Below, one piece after another: positions 35,660-44,993 of a DNA stretch of 64,000 nt (the first letter of the stretch is position 1; each line of letters begins with the position of its first letter). A model generated the notes under the pieces. The model made no database searches. It worked only from the letters and a program-made list of their open reading frames with translations, and had not been told where the DNA came from. The stretch is taken from assembly GCA_947564465.1 (NCBI GenBank), contig CANOCV010000002.1, positions 43,342-107,341 of the forward strand, in the 5' to 3' direction. A program made the position numbers and the translations under genes. The DNA is from an uncultured Roseburia sp. GTDB taxonomy: Bacteria > Bacillota > Clostridia > Lachnospirales > Lachnospiraceae.

Positions 35660-37396
35660 CTACATCTGTCCGGACATCCGATAAAGTTTTTCGTATAGCC
35701 CGCCCTTTGCCAAAAGCTCTTCATGCGTTCCGCTTTCCTCTATCCCCTGCTCTGTCAGCACAAGGATCTTTTCGGCATTGCGAATTGTACTCAAACGATG
35801 CGCAATTACGAATGTCGTCCTGTTTTTCGCAAGTTTTTCTAAAGACTCCTGCACTACCTTCTCGCTTTCGTTGTCAAGCGCCGAGGTTGCCTCGTCAAAA
35901 ATCAGTATCGGCGGATTTTTTAAAAATACACGCGCAATGGACAGCCGCTGCTTTTGTCCGCCGGAAAGCTTAACGCCCCTCTGTCCGATATCTGTCTCGT
36001 AACCGTCCGGCAGATTCATAATAAATTCATGCGCATTTGCGTTCTTTGCCGCCTCCACAATTTCTTCTCTTGTGGCATCCGGTTTTCCGTAACGAATATT
36101 ATCGTAAACCGTCCCTACAAACAGATAGACGTCCTGCTGGACAATTCCGATCTGGTCTCTAAGGCTTTTTAACGTCACCTCGCGGATATCCTTCCCGTCC
36201 AGCAGTATACGCCCGCCGGATACGTCATAAAACCTCGGAATCAGACTGCATAGCGTACTTTTCCCCGCGCCGGAGGAACCTACTAACGCCACATAGGAGC
36301 CTGCCTTTACGTCAAGATTAATGTGATTTAAAACCTTTTGCGTATTTTCCTCGTATCGGAAGGATACGTTTTCAAACGAAATATCCCCCCGCACATCCGT
36401 CAAGACCGCCGCATTTTTCTCGTCCCGGATATCCGGCTCTATGGATAGCATTTCCATAAAACGCTCAAATCCCGAGTATCCGTTCTGGAACTGTTCCGTA
36501 AAATCAATCAGCGTTTTAACCGGCTCCGTGAAAATACTGATATAGAGAATAAATGTAATCAAATCCGTCACGTCCACGCTGCCCCCCGCGATAAAGATTC
36601 CGCCCGCAACAACCACAACAATCGTAATCATCGTAGTGAATGCGCCAAGCCCCGCATGATAACCGCCCATATAAAAATAACTGTTCTTTTTGGCGGCAAG
36701 AAAGCCGTCGTTGCCCGCTTTAAATTTTTCCCTTTCAATCGACTCATTGGCAAAGGATTTTACTACACGGATGCCGGAGAGATTATCCTCAATCTGGCTG
36801 TTGATATCGGCAATTTTCACACGATTTTCCTTAAACGCACGCTTCATGCGCCTGTTGAAAAAATACGCATAGCAGATCATAACCGGCACGAGTGAAAATG
36901 CACAGACCGCCAGCTTGGGACTGATGCGAAGCAAAATCACAAAGGCTCCGATGATTTTTATTACGGAAATCACAATATTTTCCGGCCCGTGATGCAAAAG
37001 CTCGCTGATATCAAACAAATCTGTCGTAATCCTTGCCATTAACTGCCCTACCTTTTGATTGTCATAAAAGGCAAACGACAATTTCTGATAATGCGCAAAT
37101 ATTTCGGAGCGCATATCATACTCGATTTTGGCTCCCATCACATGTCCGTAATTGGAAATAAAAAAATTACAGTAGCACTCGATTGCCACAAGCGCCAGCA
37201 TGAAAAGCCCTAATTTCCATACGGTTCGGATCGCCTCCTGCTGCTCAAACAGCACCACCGTACTTGTGATATACCGAACGATCAGCGGAATCACAAGTGC
37301 AATCGCCGCAGCCAGAACGGCAAAAAACATATCCGCAAAAAAAACAGGCAGATATGGCTTATAATAAGATATCATTTTTTTTAAGTTTCGATTCAT
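35660..37396 (-). CDS. ABC exporter, fused membrane and ATPase domains (MsbA/LmrA type)
   Basis: A 578-residue half-transporter that should work as a homodimer. Six membrane helices in residues 1-320 are followed by a nucleotide-binding domain with Walker A GSSGAGKST, Q-loop VQQDVYLF, signature LSGGQKQR, Walker B ILIFDEATSALD and switch histidine in IAHRLST. This fits lipid or multidrug exporters; no substrate clue comes from neighbours. It is transcribed away from the LUD gene, with a structured intergenic region between. Confidence 0.88.
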   Translation of the reverse strand: MNRNLKKMISYYKPYLPVFFADMFFAVLAAAIALVIPLIVRYITSTVVLFEQQEAIRTVWKLGLFMLALVAIECYCNFFISNYGHVMGAKIEYDMRSEIFAHYQKLSFAFYDNQKVGQLMARITTDLFDISELLHHGPENIVISVIKIIGAFVILLRISPKLAVCAFSLVPVMICYAYFFNRRMKRAFKENRVKIADINSQIEDNLSGIRVVKSFANESIEREKFKAGNDGFLAAKKNSYFYMGGYHAGLGAFTTMITIVVVVAGGIFIAGGSVDVTDLITFILYISIFTEPVKTLIDFTEQFQNGYSGFERFMEMLSIEPDIRDEKNAAVLTDVRGDISFENVSFRYEENTQKVLNHINLDVKAGSYVALVGSSGAGKSTLCSLIPRFYDVSGGRILLDGKDIREVTLKSLRDQIGIVQQDVYLFVGTVYDNIRYGKPDATREEIVEAAKNANAHEFIMNLPDGYETDIGQRGVKLSGGQKQRLSIARVFLKNPPILIFDEATSALDNESEKVVQESLEKLAKNRTTFVIAHRLSTIRNAEKILVLTEQGIEESGTHEELLAKGGLYEKLYRMSGQM

Positions 37397-37425
37397 GTTT
37401 TTCCCCCTGTTTTCGTTACTGTTTT

Positions 37426-37555
37426 GTAACAGTTCAGCCTTACGGCTTCACTGTTACGGAATCCGCCCACTTAAAGTTTGGCTGCGCCAAAGAGGTGGAT
37501 TCCCTCTTGGCAAAATATCCGCGTTCTTACGGACTTTGCAGCCAGTGCAAAGTCC
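37426..37555. repeat. Three consecutive hairpins in a divergent intergenic region
   Basis: The 264-bp gap between the ABC exporter and the LUD gene contains: a stem GTAACAGT/ACTGTTAC with an inner AGCC/GGCT stem (37426-37457); CCAAAGAGG/CCTCTTGG with a bulged A (37487-37510); and a perfect 10-bp stem GGACTTTGCA/TGCAAAGTCC with a 5-nt loop (37531-37555). None carries a convincing T-tract. It may be a repeat-element remnant or a structured RNA; nothing else recognisable lies in this gap. Confidence 0.5.
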
Positions 37556-37660
37556 TGAACTGAATTGTTGCCTCACTTCTTTACTTCATTTCGTGATAAC
37601 ATTGAATTTTCCAAGCAATCATACTATAATACAACCATAAAATCAAGTAGGAGGCAGACA

Positions 37661-38299
37661 ATGGAACCAAAAAAGCAATACTATAAAAATACAGCGGAAA
37701 CGATTATCAAAAATATGAAAAAAAGGCAGATTGAGGGCTATTATTTTGAAACGTCCAGGGAAGCCATCGAGATGGCATCTTCCCTCTTAAAACCGGGCGC
37801 AAGCGTTGGCTTCGGCGGCTCTATGACCTTAAATGAATCCGGCATGATGGATGCCCTTCTCAATAACCCCGACATTACGCTCTATGACAGAAGCCAGGCT
37901 AAAAATGCCGAAGAAATCAAAGAAATTTACCACAAATCCCTGTCGGCGGATTTTTACTTTATGAGCGCCAACGCCATCACCACGGACGGAGAGCTTGTAA
38001 ATATCGACGGTAACGGCAACCGTGTGGCGGCTCTTATATACGGACCGGAATACGTTATCATACTGGCCGGCATGAATAAGGTTGTAAGAAACACACAGGA
38101 TGCCGTCTCACGGGTACATAATATCGCGGCCCCGCCAAACGGCAACCGTCTGAACAAGCAGACTCCGTGCGCCTTAACCGGCGTCTGCGGCGACTGCTTC
38201 TCTCCGGAATGTATGTGCAGCCATACCGTAATCACCAGGCGAAGCGGCGTAAACGGCCGTATCAAGGTTCTTTTAATTGGAGAAGAACTCGGCTATTAA
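37661..38299 (+). CDS. LUD domain (DUF162) protein
   Basis: A 212-residue protein of the LutC/YkgG-like LUD domain family: MASSLLKPGASVGFGGSMTLNESG and SADFYFMSANAITTDGELVNIDGNGNRVAAL are characteristic. LUD proteins such as LutB/LutC take part in lactate oxidation, but stand-alone members like this one have no assigned reaction. A Cys-rich segment near the end (CGDCFSPECMCSH) may bind a metal or Fe-S cluster. RBS GTAGGAGGC lies before the ATG at 37661. Confidence 0.82.
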   Translation: MEPKKQYYKNTAETIIKNMKKRQIEGYYFETSREAIEMASSLLKPGASVGFGGSMTLNESGMMDALLNNPDITLYDRSQAKNAEEIKEIYHKSLSADFYFMSANAITTDGELVNIDGNGNRVAALIYGPEYVIILAGMNKVVRNTQDAVSRVHNIAAPPNGNRLNKQTPCALTGVCGDCFSPECMCSHTVITRRSGVNGRIKVLLIGEELGY

Positions 38300-38305
38300 T
38301 CTCAA

Positions 38306-38334
38306 AGAACCGGCAGTCATAGACTGTCGGTTCT
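38306..38334. terminator. Bidirectional terminator between convergent genes
   Basis: AGAACCGGCAGT and ACTGTCGGTTCT form a 12-bp stem (one G-U pair) with a 5-nt loop; short T-rich tails follow on both sides (TTGTTAT on plus, TTTGAG on minus). It separates the LUD gene (+) and the HAD gene (-). Confidence 0.75.
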
Positions 38335-38336
38335 TG

Positions 38337-38981
38337 TTATAACAATTCCTCAAAGGATACGATATAGCGGTCTGCCAGCTGTCTGATCTCCTCTTTTTCA
38401 TAGCAGGAATGAATATCCTCCACTCCCACCGTATAAAAACCGCCCATCTTCGCCCCCTCAATTCCCTTTAGAATGTCCTCATACACAACGCACTCCCGCT
38501 CGGTCAGATTAAGCCTTTCCGCCGCCTTCTGATAGACATCCGGAAAACCCTTGGCGCGCTTCACCTCTTCCGTCACGGCAAACGCATCAAAAAAATCATA
38601 AATCCCGTGATGTTGCAGACACGGCTCAAATAAACGCCTGTCCGACGAGGTTGCCGCCGCAATCTTTATTCCCCGGCTTCTTAACTTTTCTAAATATTCT
38701 CTGACATACGGCTTTAATTCGACTTCGTTGGTATAGGCGTCAACGGCCATCGAAAACCACTCATCCATAATCGCTGTGACCGTCTCCGAAAGGCAAAAAC
38801 GCTCGATTGTATAGGCGGCCGCATCCGGAAAATTTTTTGCAGTGATCGCTTTTAAATAATCGTCCGGCACGCCAAAGCCTCTTTTTCCCAAAAAATCAAT
38901 GTCAATCTGCCGCCAGACACCCATGGAATCCAGCAGCGTGCCATCTAAATCAAAGATGGCGCCCTTCATCGCCGACAGCAT
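38337..38981 (-). CDS. HAD-superfamily hydrolase (beta-phosphoglucomutase-like)
   Basis: A 214-residue subfamily IA phosphatase: motif I DLDGTLLDSMG, motif II AAATSSDRR, motif III Lys in KRAKGFPDVY, motif IV VVYEDILKGIEGAK. The cap domain sits after motif I. Substrate not predictable. Its ATG at 38981 shares one base with the argS stop (TAATG), so translation is probably coupled; an internal ATG at 38969 is the alternative start. Confidence 0.82.
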   Translation of the reverse strand: MLSAMKGAIFDLDGTLLDSMGVWRQIDIDFLGKRGFGVPDDYLKAITAKNFPDAAAYTIERFCLSETVTAIMDEWFSMAVDAYTNEVELKPYVREYLEKLRSRGIKIAAATSSDRRLFEPCLQHHGIYDFFDAFAVTEEVKRAKGFPDVYQKAAERLNLTERECVVYEDILKGIEGAKMGGFYTVGVEDIHSCYEKEEIRQLADRYIVSFEELL

Positions 38982-40750
38982 TACATTCTGTCCGGCGCCT
39001 GAAATCCCAATACGTCGATACAGATTTCCAGCACATGCTTTGTCAACTGCAGCAGACGGATATAAGACGCCTGAATCTTACCGTCGCTCTCGGCCATGAT
39101 TTTCGTTTCATGGTAAAAATGATTCAGCGCGTTTGCAAGATCATAAATATAAGCGCAGACCTTGTGCGGCGCGGTCTCCTCAAACGCATTCTCCATAACG
39201 CTGTTGAATTTGGCGATCTCTAACATAAGCGCTTTTTCACTCTCGGAGTGGGCCTGTAAAATTTTTGCATCCTTTGCATCCAGCCCGGCTTCGCGATACT
39301 TGCTCAAAATGGATTTGATACGGACAATTGTATAGAGAATATATGGTCCCGTATTTCCCTCAAATGAGGTGAAACGCTCAATATCAAAAATGTAGTCCTT
39401 TGACGCCTGATTGGACAAATCACCGTATTTTACGGCGGATAAGGCGACTACCTTAGCCGTCTCCCTCGCCTGCTCTTCCTCCACAGTGCGGTTGTCGGCA
39501 ATCTTTTGGTACATTTCCTCATGAATACTGGAAAGCAGCGTCTCCAAGCGCATAACGCCGCCCTCTCTCGTCTTAAACGGCTTGCCGTCCTTGCCATTCA
39601 TCGTGCCGAATCCGAGAAATGTCAGCTTTGTATCTTCTTCTACTAGATGCGTCTTTCTCGCACAGCGAAAGACCTGGGTAAAATACAATTCCTGACGCTT
39701 GTCCACCACATAAATAATCTCGTCGGGATGATAATCCTTCATACGCCATACAATCGTAGCCAGGTCCGTCGTGTTATAAAGAGACGCTCCATCCGATTTT
39801 AAAATCATGCACGGCGGGATCTCTTTGGTGTCCGTTTCCTCCTTTACATCTACGACAAGCGCTCCCTCACTGATATAGGCATATCCCTCGTCTTTCATCT
39901 TCTGCACCATATCAGGAATATACGGCTGCGCATCGGACTCGCCCTTCCAAAGCTCAAAGGATACATTTAGATTTTCATAATTCTTCTTCAGATCGCTGAC
40001 AGATACCTCCAAAATATGCTTTAGCAGCGCCTGATAACCCTTTCTGCCGTTCTGAAGCTCAAAGGTCGCCTGCATTGCACTCTCTTTATAACTTTCATCT
40101 TCTTTTGATTTTGCACTCGCCGTCGGATAAATTTCTTCTAACTCGGATATCGTAAACGGCGGTTCCAACGGATATTCCCCTTCATAATTCTCATCAAAGT
40201 AGACAAGCTTCGGCTTTCTTAATTTTAATTCGGTTATGATCAGACCCATCTGAAGGCCCCAGTCTCCAAGGTGCACATCCCCGATCATATGATGTCCTAC
40301 AAATTTGCCGATCCGCTTAATGCTCTCCCCTATAATTGCGGAGCGCAGATGTCCGACATGAAGCGGCTTTGCCACATTCGGTCCGCCGTAATCAATCATA
40401 ATAGTTCTTGGATGTTTCGTTTTCTCACAGCCCAAGCGTTCTTCGTCTGCTTCCATCTCCCCTAGATATCCCGCCAAAAACTCTGTGGAAAGCTTAAGGT
40501 TTAAAAAGCCCGGATTTACGGCCTCCGCCGTCTCAAACATCGGATTGCCCAAAAGCTGCCCTGTCACTTCATTCGCAATCATAATCGGCGCTTTTTTATA
40601 TTCTTTTGCCGCTGCCATGGCGCCGTTGCACTGATATTCGCAGAGATCCGGCCTGTTCGAGAGCGTCACCCTCGCATACTTTTTGTCATATCCCGCCTTT
40701 TCAAATGCCGCTACCATCTCATCGGTAATCAAATCAAGAATCTTTTTCAT
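38981..40750 (-). CDS. argS: Arginyl-tRNA synthetase
   Basis: A 589-residue class I synthetase charging tRNA-Arg. The HIGH motif appears as HVGH within GGPNVAKPLHVGHLRSAIIG; VDKRQELYFTQVF and the C-terminal DALR anticodon-binding domain (QASYIRLLQLTKHVLEICIDVLG) are intact. The N-terminal tRNA D-loop recognition domain is present. It has its own consensus promoter 83 nt upstream. Confidence 0.95.
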   Translation of the reverse strand: MKKILDLITDEMVAAFEKAGYDKKYARVTLSNRPDLCEYQCNGAMAAAKEYKKAPIMIANEVTGQLLGNPMFETAEAVNPGFLNLKLSTEFLAGYLGEMEADEERLGCEKTKHPRTIMIDYGGPNVAKPLHVGHLRSAIIGESIKRIGKFVGHHMIGDVHLGDWGLQMGLIITELKLRKPKLVYFDENYEGEYPLEPPFTISELEEIYPTASAKSKEDESYKESAMQATFELQNGRKGYQALLKHILEVSVSDLKKNYENLNVSFELWKGESDAQPYIPDMVQKMKDEGYAYISEGALVVDVKEETDTKEIPPCMILKSDGASLYNTTDLATIVWRMKDYHPDEIIYVVDKRQELYFTQVFRCARKTHLVEEDTKLTFLGFGTMNGKDGKPFKTREGGVMRLETLLSSIHEEMYQKIADNRTVEEEQARETAKVVALSAVKYGDLSNQASKDYIFDIERFTSFEGNTGPYILYTIVRIKSILSKYREAGLDAKDAKILQAHSESEKALMLEIAKFNSVMENAFEETAPHKVCAYIYDLANALNHFYHETKIMAESDGKIQASYIRLLQLTKHVLEICIDVLGFQAPDRM

Positions 40751-40832
40751 TTCTTATGTTCCTTTCATGTACATTTGTACCAGTCCAGACAAGCTGCTCT
40801 GTTACGAGTGTTTTGCTGATACCGCTCTTTTT

Positions 40833-40861
40833 ATTCTATACAGGAAAGGGGGAATTGTCAA
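40833..40861 (-). promoter_or_regulatory. Promoter of argS
   Basis: Minus strand: perfect TTGACA, 17-nt spacer, TAGAAT. The transcript would have a leader of about 75 nt. Confidence 0.7.
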
Positions 40862-40885
40862 AGTATTTATGTGAAAATAACAAAC

Positions 40886-40916
40886 GCAGGAAAGCAAGAC
40901 CGCCTTGCTTTCCTGC
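40886..40916 (-). terminator. Terminator of dapF
   Basis: Perfect 13-bp stem GCAGGAAAGCAAG/CTTGCTTTCCTGC with a 5-nt loop, 8 nt after the dapF stop, followed on the minus strand by GTTTGTTATTTTC. Confidence 0.85.
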
Positions 40917-40923
40917 TGTCTGA

Positions 40924-41772
40924 TTATGCAAAAAAGTTCTCCGCCAAAAGTACGGTTCCGATATTTTCCACGTCACCGGTCAGAAAAATCGTCATGTCCT
41001 CTCCGATTTCCACCAGAAGTTCTCCTCCCGGCATTGTTACCGTAATCCGCTGATCTACAAGGCCGAGCCGGTACGCCGCTGTTGCCGCCGCACATGCTCC
41101 CGTACCGGAGGCTAACGTATAGCCGGCCCCGCGCTCATATATTTCCACCTGCACATGGTTCCTGTCAATCACGTGGCAAAGCTGCATATTAATCCTGTTC
41201 GGAAAGTAGGACGCATTTTCTACATACGGTCCTAACTCCTTCGCCTTTTTTGCATTTACCTCCTCCATCATAATCACACAGTTGGGATTTCCCATGGATA
41301 CACAGGTGGCGTTATAGAGACGTCCGCGAAACACAAGAGGCTCGTTGATAATTTCATTTTCGCCGTAGCTGCCTTTCAAAACTCCTCCGGCAAACTTGGC
41401 CTTCCCCATATTGACGCGCATCCTGCTTCCGTCCTCATTCAAAAAATCCACAGTTACGCTTCCGGCCTTCGTGTACAGTGTAAACTGCTTTTTCTCTACA
41501 TAGCCTTCATCCAACAGGTATTTTGCAAATATCCGCACACCATTCCCGCTGCGCTCCGCCTCGCTGCCGTCAGGATTAAAAATCTGCACACAGATTTTAT
41601 CCTCCCGAAACACCGGACCATAGAGAATACCGTCCGCCCCCACCCCGATATTTCTCCGGCAGAGGCGCACAATATGACGTTCCTGAAGCTGGATATCATT
41701 TTTATTCGGGTCCAGTACAAGATAATCGTTGCCCAAACCATGGTACTTTTTTAACAACAAAGTGTCATGCAT
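40924..41772 (-). CDS. dapF: Diaminopimelate epimerase
   Basis: A 282-residue PLP-independent racemase converting LL- to meso-diaminopimelate for lysine and peptidoglycan. The first active-site cysteine is in the segment aligned with RSGNGVRIFAKYL, where the usual N-[G]-C-R reads NGVR, so the canonical Cys is replaced by Val; the second is in SGTGACAAATAAYRLG and is present. KYHGLGNDYLVLD at the N-terminus is diagnostic. The cysteine change (GNGVRIFAKYL) resembles a DapF subgroup and deserves care; otherwise length and motifs are normal. Confidence 0.85.
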   Translation of the reverse strand: MHDTLLLKKYHGLGNDYLVLDPNKNDIQLQERHIVRLCRRNIGVGADGILYGPVFREDKICVQIFNPDGSEAERSGNGVRIFAKYLLDEGYVEKKQFTLYTKAGSVTVDFLNEDGSRMRVNMGKAKFAGGVLKGSYGENEIINEPLVFRGRLYNATCVSMGNPNCVIMMEEVNAKKAKELGPYVENASYFPNRINMQLCHVIDRNHVQVEIYERGAGYTLASGTGACAAATAAYRLGLVDQRITVTMPGGELLVEIGEDMTIFLTGDVENIGTVLLAENFFA

Positions 41773-41836
41773 TGTCCAAACTCCGCATATACTTTCTTGT
41801 TATACCTTATGCATTCTCTGCATATCCTATGTCAAA

Positions 41837-41864
41837 TGCGCCGGGCAAAAATATGCCCGGCGCA
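41837..41864 (-). terminator. Terminator of galE
   Basis: Perfect 11-bp GC-rich stem TGCGCCGGGCA/TGCCCGGCGCA with a 6-nt loop, 10 nt after the galE stop; the minus-strand tail is short (TTTGACAT). Confidence 0.75.
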
Positions 41865-41873
41865 CCGTAATCT

Positions 41874-42890
41874 TTATTCTTCATATCCGTTCGGATTATT
41901 TTTCTGCCATCTCCAGGAATCGGCACACATTTCGCGAATGCCGTATTTTGCCTCCCAGCCAAGCTCGCGCTTTGCCTTGGACGGGTCACAGTAACAGGAA
42001 GCTATATCGCCTGCGCGCCGCGGCTTGATGCTGTAAGGAATCAAAACGCCGTTCGCCTCCTCAAAATTTTTCACAATATCCAACACGCTGTAACCGTGTC
42101 CCGTGCCGAGATTGTAAATACAAAGCCCCGCTTTTTCCTTGATTTTCTTTAACGCTTTCACATGGCCGACTGCCAGATCCACTACATGAATATAATCTCT
42201 GACACCCGTTCCGTCCGGCGTATCGTAATCATTTCCAAAAACGCCAAGCTCTTTTAATTTGCCGACTGCAACCTGTGTAATATAAGGCATCAGGTTATTC
42301 GGGATACCGTTAGGGTTCTCTCCGATCGTCCCCGACTGATGCGCACCGATCGGATTGAAATAGCGAAGCAGAATCACATTCCACTCCGGATCGGCTTTCT
42401 GAATATCGGAAAGCACCTGCTCTAACATGGACTTTGTCCAACCATATGGATTTGTGCACTGTCCCTTCGGACACTCCTCTGTAATCGGGATCTCCTGCGG
42501 ATCGCCGTATACGGTAGCGGAAGAAGAAAAGATGATATTTTTACATCCGTTTTGACGCATCACATCTACCAGCGTCAGCGTGCCTGCAATGTTATTGTTA
42601 TAATATTCCCATGGCCTTGCAACCGATTCTCCCACGGCCTTTAGCCCCGCAAAATGAATACAGCTGTCAATGCTCTTTTCCCGGAAAATGCGGTTTAAAT
42701 CTTCGCGGTTTAAGATATCGCCCTTATAAAAATCGACCTTTTTTCCCGTCAGCGCTTCCACCCGCTTCAAAGATTTCTCGCTGGAATTGGAAAGATTGTC
42801 CAAAACAACTACCTCATATCCAGCATTTAATAGCTCCACGCATGTATGGCTTCCGATATAGCCTGCGCCTCCTGTTACTAAAATTGCCAT
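41874..42890 (-). CDS. galE: UDP-glucose 4-epimerase
   Basis: A 338-residue extended SDR interconverting UDP-glucose and UDP-galactose. NAD motif [11 protein letters not shown] at the N-terminus, catalytic SSSATVYG and [10 protein letters not shown] (YXXXK), and the UDP-sugar region [21 protein letters not shown] precedes the ATG. It is single and flanked by its own terminator, so it probably serves cell-surface glycan synthesis as well as galactose use. Confidence 0.95.
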   Translation of the reverse strand: MAILVTGGAGYIGSHTCVELLNAGYEVVVLDNLSNSSEKSLKRVEALTGKKVDFYKGDILNREDLNRIFREKSIDSCIHFAGLKAVGESVARPWEYYNNNIAGTLTLVDVMRQNGCKNIIFSSSATVYGDPQEIPITEECPKGQCTNPYGWTKSMLEQVLSDIQKADPEWNVILLRYFNPIGAHQSGTIGENPNGIPNNLMPYITQVAVGKLKELGVFGNDYDTPDGTGVRDYIHVVDLAVGHVKALKKIKEKAGLCIYNLGTGHGYSVLDIVKNFEEANGVLIPYSIKPRRAGDIASCYCDPSKAKRELGWEAKYGIREMCADSWRWQKNNPNGYEE

Positions 42891-43028
42891 AATTCCATCT
42901 CCTTTTTTGTCATTATTTTATTTTACCATTTTCTGCCGGGATTGCAAAGCCCGCGGTTTATGTTTTTATTATACCGTTTTCCTGACGTAATAAAACAGAT
43001 TCAAATGTATATAAAATATGCAATTATG

Positions 43029-43057
43029 TTGCATACGCTTTCATTTTCATTTATGAT
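43029..43057 (+). promoter_or_regulatory. Putative promoter of the AraC-type regulator
   Basis: TTGCAT, 17-nt spacer, TATGAT, 46 nt upstream of the ATG. On the opposite strand a TATAAT box (42968-42973) with a poor -35 may serve galE. Confidence 0.5.
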
Positions 43058-43102
43058 TATCCCAAGAGATACTCTCTGATCATCCAAGGAAAGGGGATTC
43101 CT

Positions 43103-43939
43103 ATGGAACAAAAATATAAAAATTCTTACAAAAATACACAAAAAGAACTTGTCTCTCTCTCGGTCTATAATGTAGGATTCCAGAAATGCGAGCCAAAATA
43201 CCAGTGGGGACCGGGTATTCGCGACCACTATCTGATTCATCATGTCATCTGTGGCAAAGGCTGTTACGAAGTCGGCAAGGTTACCTATACACTGCATGAA
43301 GGAGATACGTTTCTTGTCTATCCGCAAACAGAGGTAACTTATTATGCAGATGCAGAATATCCATGGGAATATGCCTGGGTCGGATTTAACGGGAGCGATG
43401 CCGCCATTATTTTAAATGCCACCGATTTTTCCAAATCCTCCCCCGTGCTTGTTACGGATAAGCTGCAGACGGCAATCAGAGAACATCTGCTTGGCATCTA
43501 TGACGCAAGGGGAAACGGCTTTGTGGATTCCGTGGAAATGACCGGACGTCTCTATCAGACGCTCGCCCTTTTTATGAAAAATTCCTCCCTAAGCAGACAG
43601 CTTGACACTGCCGGAAGCTATGTTCAAAAAGCCGTCTCCTATATTTCCGCCAACTATTCCTATCCGATCACAGTCGAGGATATTGCCGATTATGTAGGTG
43701 TCAGCAGAAGCCACCTGTTTCGCTCTTTTGAATCGGTACTGCAGGAGTCTCCAAAAGAATATCTGACGCATTTTCGTATCCGGCAGGCATGTTATCTGTT
43801 GGAACACTCCTCACTGTCTATCACCGCTGTCGCAAATTCTGTCGGCTTTGACAACAGCCTGTATTTTTCCAAGACCTTTCACAAGGCAAAGGGCATGGCT
43901 CCAAGAGATTACCGGCAGAAAAAGCAAGGTCAGGAATGA
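43103..43939 (+). CDS. AraC family transcriptional regulator
   Basis: A 278-residue regulator: N-terminal AraC-type cupin sensing domain (DHYLIHHVICGKGCYEVGKVTYTL pattern) and a C-terminal double helix-turn-helix (YPITVEDIADYVGVSRSHLFRSFE, then SSLSITAVANSVGFDNSLYFSKTFHKAKGMAPRDYR). Such proteins often control sugar use; the ligand is unknown. RBS AAAGGGGA precedes the ATG. It lies divergent to galE and converges on an alpha/beta hydrolase gene with a 4-nt gap. Confidence 0.88.
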   Translation: MEQKYKNSYKNTQKELVSLSVYNVGFQKCEPKYQWGPGIRDHYLIHHVICGKGCYEVGKVTYTLHEGDTFLVYPQTEVTYYADAEYPWEYAWVGFNGSDAAIILNATDFSKSSPVLVTDKLQTAIREHLLGIYDARGNGFVDSVEMTGRLYQTLALFMKNSSLSRQLDTAGSYVQKAVSYISANYSYPITVEDIADYVGVSRSHLFRSFESVLQESPKEYLTHFRIRQACYLLEHSSLSITAVANSVGFDNSLYFSKTFHKAKGMAPRDYRQKKQGQE

Positions 43940-43943
43940 AGAA

Positions 43944-44906
43944 TCATGCGCCAAATTTTTTCTTCATCCATGCCGCATACTTTTCTTTCTCTTCGAATTG
44001 CGGAAAATGCGCAGATTTTTCAAACACGACAAACTCTTTTTCGGGCGCCTTGATTTCATCAAAGAATTTCCTGGCCGCTTTCGTGGAAGTCATGTAGTCA
44101 TATTTGCCCTGCAGAAAATAACACGGAACATTGATCTCCCGGACGTCTACGGCCAGCTCATGCGGCGTTGTCCCAAAGAGATTTCGTGACGCCGACAGAC
44201 CCCTGACAAATTTCACCGCATCCGCAATGGAATATTCCGGCCGGAATAAAAGCGCCAAGAGATAATCCGCATTGTCATTCATTCCTCTTGATGCCCCGCC
44301 GTACTTCCTGACATATTTACGGGGAACGCTTGTCTCTCCGGCCTCTATCGCCTCACGCATGGCAAGAAGCTCTTGATAGTCCTTTTTTTGATTTCTTTTC
44401 TTCGCGCCTGCCATACAAAATTCCAGGCTGTCCGTCTCTCCCTCCGAGGTATAGGACATCTGACCGATTCCGACATACGCCAGAATATGCTCCGGAAATT
44501 CGGCCGCAGTCCGCAGTCCAATCTCCGTCCCGAAGGAATGTCCCACGAGAATGATTTTCTCTTTCTTAAATTCCCGGCATATATAACGTATAATGCTCTT
44601 CAAATCCTCCACCAACGTAGACACTGTAAGCTTCGAATAATCTGTTTTTCGATGATACGACTTACCGCTTCCACGCTGATCATAATGCACGATCGTAAAA
44701 TTCTTTTCCAATTCCCTCTGGTATTTGACAACATAGGGAATCTCCGAGCAGCCCGGCCCTCCATGCACAAATATAATCACCGGATTGCGCCTGTCTTTTC
44801 CGCGGATAAGAAACGCATGCTCTTCCCCGTTAATGATCACTTTTTTCAGTGCACTGACCGCATTTCTTCCTCTGATTTTTTTGGTCCAACTGATTGGTAA
44901 TATCAT
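43944..44906 (-). CDS. Alpha/beta hydrolase (proline iminopeptidase-like)
   Basis: A 320-residue alpha/beta hydrolase. Oxyanion-hole motif HGGPG, DQRGSGKS and nucleophile elbow GHSFG are those of the proline iminopeptidase (S33) group; a C-terminal His is in KSAHFPQFEE and an Asp in GKYDYMTS. It is cytosolic (no signal peptide). Peptidase versus esterase activity cannot be told. AGGAGATAAGG lies just before the ATG. Confidence 0.82.
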   Translation of the reverse strand: MILPISWTKKIRGRNAVSALKKVIINGEEHAFLIRGKDRRNPVIIFVHGGPGCSEIPYVVKYQRELEKNFTIVHYDQRGSGKSYHRKTDYSKLTVSTLVEDLKSIIRYICREFKKEKIILVGHSFGTEIGLRTAAEFPEHILAYVGIGQMSYTSEGETDSLEFCMAGAKKRNQKKDYQELLAMREAIEAGETSVPRKYVRKYGGASRGMNDNADYLLALLFRPEYSIADAVKFVRGLSASRNLFGTTPHELAVDVREINVPCYFLQGKYDYMTSTKAARKFFDEIKAPEKEFVVFEKSAHFPQFEEKEKYAAWMKKKFGA

Positions 44907-44957
44907 CCTTATCTCCTGACTTTTTGAATATTACATACGGAAGCTTGGTAACAAAAA

Positions 44958-44981
44958 GAACAGCCCCATTAGAAGCTGTTC
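44958..44981 (-). terminator. Terminator of the infC-rpmI-rplT operon
   Basis: GAACAGC/GCTGTTC stem with a 10-nt loop, 12 nt after the rplT stop, followed by TTTTTGTT on the minus strand. Confidence 0.85.
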
Positions 44982-44993
44982 CCGTTTATCATA

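Noticed and set aside
37395..37640. Plus-strand frames upstream of the LUD gene
   Set aside because: They lack RBSs and cross the hairpin array; the LUD start at 37661 has a strong RBS.
43001..43327. Minus-strand 108-codon frame overlapping the start of the AraC gene
   Set aside because: No RBS or recognisable protein; it overlaps the promoter and the coding region of a clear AraC regulator.
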